A stretch of DNA of 64,000 nt from Siphlonurus alternatus (taxonomy: Eukaryota > Arthropoda > Insecta > Ephemeroptera > Siphlonuridae), in assembly GCA_949825025.1 (NCBI GenBank), contig OX463784.1:8191431-8255430 (forward strand), in the 5' to 3' direction. The number at the start of each line of letters is the position of its first letter. Position 1 is the first letter of the stretch. Made by a program: the position numbers and the translations under genes. The notes beneath the pieces are model-generated. The model was given only the letters and a program-made list of their open reading frames with translations. It ran no database searches and was not told the DNA's origin. Shown one piece after another: positions 10,766 to 24,100 of the stretch.

Positions 10766-13700
10766 ATGTCATCAAACCCTCCTACAATGAGAAATATCTT
10801 ACCGTCCCTACCGGACGAGAAAATAGGTAAATTTGGTCTCCATCTGTCGCCTCTGCAGCCCCTCTGCTGCAGTGCACAGAAAACTTAAAAAAAATTTTTT
10901 TGTGAATTCTCGATGCTTATTCCCTTTAAATATATAATTTCTAGGCATCAAAGCTTCTTACAAATATTTGAATTTAATATTGATACATCTGCAATTTTTT
11001 TTTTTAAAAACTTGCCCTTTATTGAAAGAATTTTCTGAATGAATATGATACCGTAAATCAATTTGGTTTTTTTACTGCCTGTCAATGAGATTTTCATCTC
11101 ACTTGTAATGTGTTCAGTCATTGGTTGACACTTCGTAATTTCCTTTGTCATTGGTGGAACATGAGCTGAATTCCTCCCATATACCGGTACATATGCGTAC
11201 TGTCTCTATCGACGGGGGTTTAAAAAGTGTCTTGTTGTTTACATTGTATCGGCAACGATGTGAATTTATTTGTGAAGTGAAGGTCAGTCGATGCTGCTTC
11301 ACTCATACCTTGATGCCAAGCTTGTTTCATGACGTCACCCATAAGGCCTGTTATAGACACTTTTTGATCCCCCTTCGGTATGTACAAGGCATAAACCAAC
11401 TTAAATTTGATGGCCCTTTGGTTATTAATATATTGGCTCCATCAATTTTTTGAAGCTCAATATTGGCTAAATTTTATTATGCATAAAATATGAAAAAAAT
11501 ATAAAAAAATAAATAAATAACGTGTACTTTATAAAATATGGAAATATGACTGAAACTTCTCATTTTTCAGACATGTTAGCGGCTACGAGCGTTCTGCAAC
11601 AACAAGCTGCAGAAATCAGAACTCAGAGAGTCAACTGGCAGTCTTACCAGCAGTAAGTAAGGGTTGTAAGACCAAATCTAAGGTCAACAGAATGAAATCT
11701 CCAGGTCAATTAAGTACAGCTCTGGATAGCACGGCCTTACCTCGGCCGTCCACAAATAGACCTCCACAGCACTCGATTCTTACATGTACAGTACTCCACT
11801 TGCTTCAGAAGTACTAAAAAATACTCTTTTCCTTCTACACACTTCAAAAAGTATATTTATAAAACACTGCAAGGAGATAATTTGTTATTTTATTGTGCAG
11901 GTCCCAGATGATCTCTCAGGAGGACTACAACTTCATCGTACCGCTGGACAACGCTCCAGACGCTGCCGCTAGAGAACAGCTGTTGAAGGAACAACGTGCG
12001 CAGTGTGCCAAGACCTTCCTGAGCCTGCTAGGACACGTCAGCAAGGACCAGACTATCCAGTACATCCTTGTCATGTTGGACGACATGCTGCAGGTAAGAT
12101 GGGCGGCAAATTTGAATTCTTTGTTGAGAACCATGCCAAAGATTATCATATCTTGTACTAGAAATATGATCAAATCAAGAAGTCTGGGGGTAGTAGCACC
12201 ATTGTAACTACATATGTGCAACTTACCCAGACCTCGTGAAGGTTTGAAAATTTTGATCTATAAGCACAGATGTTTTTGATGATGGTCTCTGTCTGATACT
12301 ATATACTAGCTGTGTACTTCTTGTTAGTCAATTTTTATTCATGTAAAAATACACTAAATAAAAAAATTATACAATAATATATTGATTCATTGAACACTGA
12401 AAATAAATGTTAAACTGCTTACCGGTATTTTTATAAAATGGATTACATTTTTTTTTTTATGCTTGCAGTCCATCTTACACCTTTTTGTTAAATTTGTGAT
12501 ATATTACTTAATTTACAGTAATAGATAATAGATAATATTTTGTGAACGGACAACATGCAAGAAAAAGTTTTATTGCAGAAATGAATAGAGGATACCAAAT
12601 CATGCAACTCTGAATTTTTTCAGATTCTTTTTAGACCCAGAACTATTTTTAAATAATTTTTGAAAGTGCGGCCACGCCCCCTGGAGGCGTCAATAAGCGT
12701 CCAGTCCCTATCCTTTTTATTAAGGATTCAGGGGTGCCAACTTAACTTGCAGAACTTTCAATAATTATTAAAAAATAGTTCCGAGACTAAAAAAAAATCT
12801 GAAAAAATTCAGAGTAGCATAATTTAGTACCCTCTATTCATTTCTGCGATAAAATTTTGTTATGTAATGTGTGTCGTTCACTTTCTCACTGAAAATTACA
12901 ACAACATGGGCCTGCTTGTTTCCAGGAGGACCGTTGTCGAGTTGAGATCTTCCGCGAGCACTCCGCCCGTAAGCGAGAGTCTCTGTGGGGTCCGTTCTTG
13001 AACCTTCTGAACCGTCCCGACGGTTTCATCGTCAACATGACGTCGCGAATCATTGCCAAGATCGCCTGCTGGTGCTCTGAGCCCATGGAGAGGTCCGATC
13101 TCCACTTCTACCTCACCTGGCTTAAAGATGAGCTGCAGAAACAGGTGTGACAACACGACAAAAATGATAACTAGAATCTAGGGACAAAATTAACTACAGT
13201 AACTAAGATGGCTTAGAAATCAAAATTTCAATTATTTTATTTAAAGGGGTACTGAAGGGAACACTTTTTTAATATCATCTTATCAACAAAAATAAGACCG
13301 ATTCACTGGTAATAATCATTTTCTTGTTGAGGCCCCCAAATTTGAATTTCAGGGACCAACGGCTAAAAAGTGAAGTTGTGACGTATTGGTCTGGCCACAT
13401 GCGATGTCCAGTAGAACTTTTATGGCGAGATGAGAGCAGAAGCGGCGATACCGGATGTTGGCTGTAATTAAAATAAACACAAATTTTCAACGTCCTGAGA
13501 AATCATCTTTCGTCTTTTTCAACGATTGGGATGAAATCACAATTCAATTCCCTATCTAGCAGTACAAAAATTATTTTTCTGTGATGATTAGAACAATTTA
13601 TAGTAAAGTGCAATTGCATGAAAATGCATTGATGCAATTCTCAATCTCAGCTAATATGCATCGCACAAGAACAAATTTTATACTAATCGATTGGAAATTT

Positions 13701-16700
13701 TATCATCAGTTACGCACTATCATTAAAAATTACGAAAATTGATAATTAACAAAAGTTGAAATTTTATATTTATTTTATTATTTCATTGACACCAGTAAGA
13801 TTTATGATTTCCGGTGAAGCGCGGCGACTCCGGCGACGGCTAACATCACCATCGCCACTCCAATTTTTTTCCCATATTACCTACATTCCCGACAATAAAA
13901 TAAAAATATAAAATTTCAACTTTTGTTAATTACCAATTTTTGTAATTTTTAATGATAGTGCGTAACTGATGATAAAATTTCCAATCGATTAGTATAAATT
14001 TCGTTCTTGTGCGATGCATATTAGCTGAGATTGAGAATTGCATCAATGCATTTTCATGCAATTGCACTTTACTATAAATTGTTCTAATCATCACAGAAAA
14101 ATAATTTTTGTACTGCTAGATAGGGAATTGAATTGTGATTTCATCCCAATCGATGAAAAAGACGAAAGATGATTTCTCATAGACGTTGAAAATTTGTGTT
14201 TATTTTAATGACATCCAACATCCGGTATCGCCGCTTCTGCTCTCATCTCGCCATAAAATTTCTACTGGGCATCGCGTGTGGCCAGACCGATACGTCACAA
14301 CTTCACTTTTTAGCCGTTGGTCCCTGAAATTCAAATTTGGGGGCCTCAACAAGAAAATGGTTATTACCAGTGAATCAGTCTTATTTTTGTTGATAAGATG
14401 ATATTAAAAAAGTGTTCCCTTCAGTACACCTTTAATATTCTGTTTATTTCTTTATTTATTAACCTGAAATGAATGAAAAAATAATTAAATAAATAAGAAA
14501 TCTATAATTATAGTCTTTGCCTTGATAACTTAAGCCTTGAGCATGATTATACTATATAGTAATAAAGTGAAGCAAAGCCAGTTTTAAATTGTTAGAAATA
14601 CAATTATTAATACCATATATATGTAGTACTGTTCACAGTAAAAACTTGTTATTACGTAAAGTCAAGGGACCCAGGAAATTAGGTTTACCTTATATCAAGT
14701 TTTTCCTATCAAGCAATGCTAATAATTTTTGACAAGACTGCACTCTTCTTTACTCAAAATCGAGTTTTGCCTAACAACAAGTTGTGTAATAACGAGTTTT
14801 TACTGAACGTGTATATATGCATGTGCATGAACATAAAAAAAAAAGTACGTACTGTGTAACCAAAACGGTAGATATATTTAGTTCTGTGACTCTAGTGACA
14901 TAGTTAATACTTGATTTAATTTTTGCATGCTTTTAAATTTAGATTAGTGAGTTATTTAGTTGATTTTTTTAGCTTCTTTAATACGAATTTTAATGTTGCT
15001 TCTAATTTTTTTCAGTAGTTAGTAGACCACTTGCAAAACTATGTTTTAGCAAAACATAAACAAACCCACACACCCAGTGTATTGTTGGTTGTTGATCGAG
15101 TATGTGTATTTTTTTCTTTAATACAATGAACCTTATAGGAAATTTACGATTTTCACCTACAGATTTCAATACATTACAAACGTATAATTTTAAAAATAAA
15201 TATATCACCGGAATCTGCAGTTCTTGACCATTTATAATATTGAAAGTTGCATCGGAAGATGGTTTCTTTATTTCAATATTGAATATAGTAAATTTAGTAT
15301 GATACCAAATCAACCAATTGCATGGGGTAAGATATGTAACCATGCAAACTCCAGATTGTTTATTATTGCAACAGTTAAAAACAACAAACTGGAGTTTATC
15401 TTACCCCATGCAATAGACGACTTGCAAAACCCCATTTTTTGCAAAAAGTAAACAAACAAAAGTGACCCCCAATTCATTGTTGTTTTTATTATGTGTATAA
15501 ATTTTGCTTATACATTGCACCTTATGGGAAATTCACGATTTTCACACACAAATTTCAATATGTTACAAACCCACGATTCTATATAAATATGAAAATATCA
15601 CCAGAATCTGCAGTTTTTGGCCATTTATAATGCTGAAATGCATATCAGAAGAAGTTTTCTTTACTTTAATATGGTAAATTTCATATGATAACAAATCAGC
15701 CAATTGCATGGGAGAAGATATGTAACCAAGCATGCTCCAGATTGTTGATTATTGCAACAGTTAAAATCAACAAACTAGAGTTTGCCTAGTTATGTATCTT
15801 CCCCCATGCAATTGGCTGATTTGGTATCATATAAAATTTACCATATTAAAGTAAAGAAAACTTCTTCTGATATGCATTTCAGCATTATAAATGGCCAAAA
15901 ACTGCAGATTCTGGTGATATTTTTATATTTAGAATCGTAGGTTTGTCACATAATATATTGAAATCTGTGTGTGAAAATCGTGAAGTTCCCATAAGGTCCA
16001 ATGTATATTATAAGCAAAATTTATACACATAATAAAAACAACAATGAAGTGGGGTCACTTTTCTTTGTTTACTTTTTGCTAAAAATGGGGTTTTGCAAGT
16101 CGTCTATTGGCTGATTTGGTATCATACTAAATTTACTATATTGAAATAAAGAAACCGTCTTCCGAAGCAATTTTCAATATTATAAATGGCCAAGAACTGC
16201 AGATTCCGGTGATATATTTATTTTTAAAATTATACGTTTGTAACGTATTGAAAACTGTGTGTGAAAATCGTGAATTTCCCATAAGGTTCAATGTATAAAA
16301 AAAAATATACACATAATCAACAACCAACAATACACTGGGTGGACGAGTTTGTTTACGTTTTACTATAACATAGTTTTGTAAAGGTGAAAACAGCCGCCCA
16401 CTCTATGCGTTCTGATTGGTCAGTTTGGAGAGGCCAAACTCGGTGCTAAGCTCGGTGCTAAGGTGCTAAGCGCACAAATAATTGCGCTTGTCAACTATTT
16501 TAACCGCGAAATTAAATTTTTTTCAACAATTGCATTGAAATCGTGTGCTAAGGCAATCAACTGTTCCAAAAAAACACGAACGGAAACATTTGAGCGAGTG
16601 TTTCAACTGACTTTCTTAGCACCAAATCGGCGGTGCTAAGCGTAGCGGCTGTTTTCACCTTAAGTGGTCTGCAGGGCTAATCCTCTATTGAACCGGGTAA

Positions 16701-19700
16701 AGTCACTCCCGACCGTTACAAAAAAATTTTGATTATTGAAATTTGTAAACAACAAGCAAATAACCCCTTTTTAACCAATAGGAAAGCGTTTCAGCAAAAA
16801 GGGTTACTTCTAAGCCAATCAGAATTCGGTGTCCATAAGCCGGAAGGGAGTGACCATACCCCCTATCAATAGAGGATTAGCCCTGGTGGTCTGTTGAATA
16901 CAGTATAATATTAACTTAAGTTAATTTAGAAGAAAATCAGTTGACAATTCTCATTGCATGTGTTATGATCACAGATTTAGTATTAAAAACCACCTATTTT
17001 GTAGCTGATGGATGGCCAATAGACAACAGGCATGAAAAAAATTTGTTGCAGAAATGAATAGAGGGTACTAAATTATGCTACTCTGAATTTTTTGAGTTCT
17101 GGAACTATTTTTTAATAATTATTGAAAGTTCTGCAAGTTAAGTTGGCACCCTTTAATCCTTAATAAAAAGGATAGGGACTGGACGCCTATTGACGCCTCC
17201 AGGGGGCGTGGCCGCACTTTCAATAATTATTTAAAAGTAGTTCTGGATCTCAAAAAAATCTGAAAAAATTCAGAGTTGCATAATTTGGTACCCTCTATTC
17301 ATTTCTGCAATAAAATTTTTTCATGCATGTTGTCAATTTATCATTTAATAATGCATGTCTAATTTTGAATAATTATTTTATATGCAGTGCATGGTATTTA
17401 GATTAAAAAAAAACAATAATAAAAACATCACTAACAAATTTTTGTTTTACAGAGGATTTTCATCATTGTTATTACATTTTATGTTTTTACCTGGGATAAT
17501 TAATATGAATCTGTTACTACTAATCAAATAACTATTATTTTATTTTACAGCTATGTACAAGAGTTATGTCACTAATTATTGGTTATTTTTAGAATTATAG
17601 GGTCTATGTGTTTCTGTGGTGAAGGTTTCTTGGAGCCTGATGAAGGAATAAATTATCCCATGTTTTTATAATTAACTATCATAAAAATGCTTGTCATTAT
17701 TAAATTTTTTTCTCCGATATTTTGCTGTTACTGATATTATGGTACATTGCTTTGCTTACTTACACTTACAGCGCTAATTCATGCATTTAACCTGGTTAAT
17801 TGGTCCTTTTATGTAAATTAAGAATTATTCTCAGTTGAAAAGTAATTACTACTGTAATTATACAGTGTTTTCATGTTGTTGTTTTCTTTTAATTTTAAAT
17901 TTTCTTAAATTTTATGTTGATTTTTTTTTTTTTGTTTATACTCATATAATTAAATTCTAAATTTATGATAAATTTTACACTTCATTCAAAATCACTAATC
18001 GAGCTCTTTAGCTAAATTTGAATGTTTTATTTTAATTAAATAATGCTCTTGGTTAAAATTTGATAAACTCCTTGCAACTGAGATTAATTCTTACACTTTG
18101 GCAACATTGCTATTCCCTGGCGCAGTCTCGCAACGTGGCGGAACTCCTTGAGACGACAGAGCCGCTAGACTTGGCAACACCGCTGCACGAAGAGGAGGAA
18201 ATCATCCCTGAGATTCAGCGGCAGATCAATCTGGTCTGGATGTACCCTGAGTAGAGTAGAATGCCTTTAATCAAGTGTTGTTCACCTGTATAATCAGAGC
18301 AAAAACAACTTAATTCAATTAAAAATAATAATCAAGACCTTTGGTAGTTATTGCGCTAAACTAGATATTGGGCTTTATCAGTTGCTTGAAGAACTCATTT
18401 TATAAAATTTGTAATTTTGGTGTTTGAATTAAGTGATAGGGTGTAGTTTTACCAGACAACTACAGATATAAAATCTATCCGCAGTAAAAGACAACAAATT
18501 ATCACCCATATTTATTTAGTTATTTTTGCTCCAAACAATGTGATGTTGATCAATAAATTGAATGAGTTTGGTATTTACAATGATATTTTGCATTTAAAAT
18601 ACCTTCAAAGAAAAACTCATTTTAAAGTGGGTGGATTTTTTCCTCCACAGTAACAATTTTTCATCTAACATTAAGGGTAAGGTAACGCCACCAATGTTAA
18701 AAAAAAATCCCTCACACAAAAATTCTGAAAAAAATTTAAAATGTTCTCCTCTACACCCCCTATCAGTAGTTAAAATATCAGGTTTACAAATACGATCTAG
18801 TTTTTGAGTTATAAATTTTTAAAGTTGACTACTTTAACATGGAGAAATGAAACTTCCATGTTAAATTAGTCAACTTTAAAAATTTATAACTCAAAAACTA
18901 GATCGTATTTGTACACCTGATATTTTAGCCACTGATAGGGGGTGTAGAGGAGAACATTTTAAATTTTGTACAGAATTTTTGTGTGAGGGATTTTTTTAAC
19001 ATTGGTGGCGTTACCTTACCCTTAAGAAAAATAGCATACTGACCTAAAAAAAAATTTTGCAAAAATGAATAGAGGGTGTAAAGTTTCCCTGAAACTGATT
19101 TCACCCTGATTTTTTTTTAAATTTCTTAAGCTTTGGAACTATTTTTAAAAATTATTGAAAGTTTGGTTTTAACGACCATGCATGCCCCTTTTTGCGACGA
19201 CAAAGTCCTATACTTTGAACGAGTGCCGCCTTATAACGTCATAAAATAGATTTTCAATAATTTTTTTAAAAATAGTTTCGAGACTAAAAAGTATGAAAAT
19301 AATCAGAGTAGCTTAATTTTGCACTCTCTAAATATTCATTTCTATAACATTTTTTTTATTTAAGTTAATACTTCATTACGAAATATGTGCTGTCACCCCA
19401 CCCCCTATAATTTTATTTTACATGGATTCCATGAATATGATCTTCTTTTTATATAATTTCTTAAAGGGTTTCAATTTTATTATAATATTATTTTTCTTTT
19501 GTTGGTGTCAATCTTACTACTGCTGTTCTTTTAAATATAACAATATATTTTTAACATTTAATAAGTTTATATTTTAGAGGAATATGCAACTTATTTTACT
19601 ACAGTATATGATTAGCTGAGGATCAAAATAGCTTTTAAGTGCCATTCAGGTAGAAAATTATTTATGAAAACAAGATAAGAAAGCTTACTGCCATATCTGA

Positions 19701-21063
19701 AAAGTACATTTTAAGCTTATTTGAATTTCAGCTTTTTGTAAATTATTATTATATTTTTTTCTCGTTAAATGAGATATTATGATTTTGTTAGATGAGTACA
19801 TAATATAAAATTTCTTATGTAAATTAGGATAGCTGATCCACAAGATAAATCTTCCCTCCTTTGCGCAGGCAAGGTTGTCTTATAATTTATGAGGAAGTGT
19901 TTTTAATTTTTCCATGCAAAGCCTAAGATGTTCCCAGTGGAATGACATCCTTCTCGCCTCTAGTCCAATAAAATTGTTTTAAATTTAAGCAACATCAATT
20001 AAACATTTATTTTCCTACAGAACAAGTACTAGAAAGGAAGCGACTTTTTTTCTCCTGTCTGTAGCATCAAAATTAATAATACCATCTAATTTCCAGCAAA
20101 TAAATTGCATGCTGCCTGTAGATATGAATATAATCTAAAAATCACTTCAATATTTATAAATTCCCTCTTCTCTAATAGGACTGTATTGCTGCCTGGAAAA
20201 AATATTTTTAGTACATGGGTTTTTCATTCTTTCATATAAGCTGTTTTAACTTGTGTTATCTTCCTCAGGTTAACGAGCATGCTGCATTTAACGGCACAAG
20301 AATCTCTTCTTCAAAGTAACCTGTGCTATCTTTCTCAGAACAAAGAGCATTCTGCAAATAATGATACAAAAAATATCTCCTTTCTCTAATCTGTGTCGTC
20401 TTCCTCAGGGTAACGAGTACGTCCAGAGCGTAGCTCGTTGTCTGCAAATGCTGCTGCGTCACGACGAGTATCGCACGGCCTTCATCGCGGTTGATGGAGT
20501 CTCCACTCTGCTGACGGTTCTCTCGACCCGTCAGAACTTCCAGATCCAATACCAGCTGGCTTTCTGTCTCTGGGTCCTCACTTTCAACCCTGAGCTGGCT
20601 GGCAAGATGCACAGGTGAGACTGCTAGCTTGAGAGTTGGCATTTTACAAGCTACAATTTTAGTATTTTTGTTTAACTAGAAAAATATGACATCACCTCAG
20701 AATATAAGTGTCTTAAAAACCATGATATTTTGATATGATTTTAGACCATATGTGCATGTAGCTTTAGGTCTATAATTACATCAAAACTTTGTGATTTATG
20801 ATTTACATGACACTTATATTCTGATGTAATGATAATCATAAATTATATAAGATATGATTTCTGGCAGAAATTATACTTGAGTTAATGGACAGAAAATTAA
20901 CCAACATTTAAGAAGGTTTCATATTGCTGAATTTTCTAGATGTAAAAAAAAAAAAAAAAAATAGGTCTCTAATCTGCTAGTATACTTTTTTCATGTTTAC
21001 AGAACTAGAAATATTGTATACTAATTTTGTAAATTTTCAGTGAAATAATCATGACGTTACTAT

Positions 21064-21117
<54 letters not shown>

Positions 21118-24100
21118 TGTTTATCAGGATGTATATACAGTACTACATGTATTTTTATTTTATAATATTTTTTTACCTTTTGAAGCCACAGATATCACTA
21201 TTTAAAAAATTATAAAATTTTCTTTGATAATATTAATGACGTCATGACGTTATAACTAATATTTCAGTATATTTTTTTTAGGTTCCCGATTTTCAAAAGT
21301 ACAAGTAAGAAAAACAGGTAAAACTATGATAAAAAAACAGGCAAGAAATATAAATTTTAAAAAGGGGGATTTTCTTTATTAGAAGTAACATTTATATTGT
21401 ACAATGCAGTATATAAATTTTGTCAAATTACTTAAAAAACTTATGTCCAATTTTTTGTTACATAAAATCTTCTACAATTTCTTAATATTTGGTACAGTAT
21501 TCAATGTTACGTGCTCTTATCCTGTATGTTGTAATTTTTGTTCAGGTGCAACGTGATCCCAATCCTGGCTGACATCCTGAGTGATTCAGTCAAGGAAAAG
21601 GTCACCAGAATCATCCTGGCAGTCTACAGGGTAAGTCCAACCTTGATTGGCTCTCTGAGATTTAGTCAATTATGTTTGAAGAAATAAACTACGGCAAAAC
21701 AATTGAGACCGTCAGCTTCAAAACCGGCCTTTTTGACTTTCCTTATCACAACACCTGAAAGGTAAACTTAATCAGAATGTCAAAGAGCCGGTTTTGAAGC
21801 TGGCAGTCTCAATTATATGAAAGAAAAAACAGGGTTAAAAATCACTAAATTAAACTGCAGTATAATTATGTATTTGAAAAAAAAAAAAAACATTGCTCTG
21901 TTTTACTACAGTACGGTATACAGTTTGACTATTTTGTTAAGTATTTTGCATTTATAGGGTAACTTTTGTTGTCATATTTTAATTTTTATTTTAGTTTCAT
22001 GTATTTACTTAATAATGTATTTACCTAAATTACTTTTTTTTTATTGATTTACAGTATTTATTTTATTTGTTTTTCCCCCTTTTAAATATTTTTTTAAATA
22101 CTGTAATATATATATAAAATGGGAAGACAATTTAATGATTAAAAACAAAAATGTAACAATCACCTGACCACCATCACGTGACTTACAGAACCTGATTGAG
22201 AAGCCCGAGGACGGCGCGGTGGCCAAGGAGAACTGCATGGCGATGGTGCAGTGCAAGGTCCTCAAGCAGCTGAGCATCCTCGAGCAGCGCAAGTTTGACG
22301 ACGAGGACATCACCGCAGACATCGACTTCCTCAACGAGAGGCTGCTCTCCTCCGTGCAGGACCTCAGGTGGGTTCTTCTCCTTCATTGGCTGCAAAATAC
22401 CAACGTTCCTTCATACAGGTTAAGACATGCACGCATTTCGTGCGTCAATTTCAATAACTTTTTAGGCCTCATTACACCGCCAAATTTCAAAAATAGCATT
22501 GCATGATGGGTGCATTCAAAGTTTTGCTATATGATGTGGCCTAAAATACTTAAACGTGATTGGCTAAGCCCTTTAGCATTAGTCCAAATTGGTGGCTTAA
22601 CCTGTACAAAGGAACGTTGGAAAATACTATACAGTCTTTCAAGTTTTAGTTTACCCTTCGAAAATTGTTCATGGATGACCTGTCAGTCATCTACATCAGC
22701 TGATAAAAATGGCAGCCAACACGCTGAGTTTTCTATTTAAAATGCATAAACATATTTACAGTTTTTTTTATTTATTTATTCACATTAAAATATCAGTTGA
22801 TACATTGTGACTACATACTAAACATTTAATAAATTGGAAATAGCTGTAAAAACAAAAAATATTAGTAATTCAATTACATTTTCTTGCAGTTCGTTTGATG
22901 AGTATGCGACTGAGCTCAAGTCCGGCAGACTGGAATGGAGTCCGGTGCACAAGTCCGCCAAGTTCTGGCGTGAGAACGCGGGCCGTCTGAACGAACGTAA
23001 CCACGAGCTGCTGCACATCCTTATCAGACTGCTGGAGACGAGCAGAGACCCCCTGGTGTTGAGTGTCGCAAGCTTCGACATCGGAGAATACGTCAGGCAC
23101 TACCCTCGCGGCAAGCAGTGAGTAACGTCAACTCTATCAGTTGTCAACTTCGTTTGAATTTTAGGAATGCAAGAAAATCTGTATTATACCTTTTGATGAT
23201 TGTAAAAAAAAATATTGGTGAAAAAAATAAAAGGTTATAAACAGTTACCGAGTATGGAGATATCAAAATGAAAAATTGTGCTTTCAAAAGGATTACAAGT
23301 CCAAATGGAAACAGTTTATCTTTTATCATTGTCTGTACCTGCAATTTTATGACCTTTAAATGTTGTTTTCCCCTAAAGCATATAAATAAATTAAGTTTAA
23401 ATCATTCATTTATTTATATTTTTTTACTTCAGTCTATTTCTTTAGTTTTTGCTGTTCAAATTTTTTAAAAAAAAATGTAAAAACAATTTCCAGACTTAAA
23501 TAAAGACAGGTTCTCTGTTATATGTTAGCTCCGTTACAGTTTAACAATTTGTTGTTGCAGCGTGATTGAGCAGCTGGGAGGCAAACAGCTGGTGATGCAG
23601 CTTCTAGGACACGAGGACCCCAACGTGCGCTATGAGGCGCTGCTGGCCGTGCAGAAGCTGATGGTGCACAACTGGTGAGCACCAACCTTTTAAATATTAA
23701 ATATTACATGATATAATTTTCTAATAGAGTATCGACCTCAAAATTTTTTATGGCAAAAATAAATGGAGGGTGCAAAGTTATGGTACTCTGATTTTTTTCA
23801 GATTTTTTAGAGTCTGTTAACTATTTTTAAAAAATTATTGAAAGTACAGAGAAAGTGACGTCTCTCTTAATAAAAAGATAGGACCTAAAAGGGGCATAGG
23901 TTCAAACCCGACCTTGGCAAAACTTTTTAGCAATACTTCCCGGGATCTAAAAAATTCTGAAAAAAAAAAAAAAAAAAAAAAATCAGTGGCTTAACTTTGC
24001 ACCCTCTATCCATTTTTGCAATTTTAAAAAAAAAATGAGGTCGATACTCCATTATTCCATACAATTTTGTCCTAAAAGAAAACTTCAACTCCACTTGTTT

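Larger units (their letters stand above)
15024..16892. mobile_element. Outer member of a nest of four DNA elements, ATP6V1H intron 4
   Basis: Long inverted repeat whose ends read AGACCACTTGCAAAACTATG at the left and its complement at the right. Its right arm is broken by a TAA-flanked element (16382-16660) and a hAT element (16672-16885). Its centre holds a related hairpin (15415-16105). Frames at 15002-15343 and 16136-16330 are mirror images of the arms. Confidence 0.75.

Noticed and set aside
11145..11453. 102-codon plus frame in ATP6V1H intron 1
   Set aside because: No splice sites that fit, no recognisable motif, composition like the flanking intron.
13275..14401. Two 71-codon frames with almost the same peptide, seemingly a duplicated gene
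   Set aside because: They are opposite arms of one foldback transposon.
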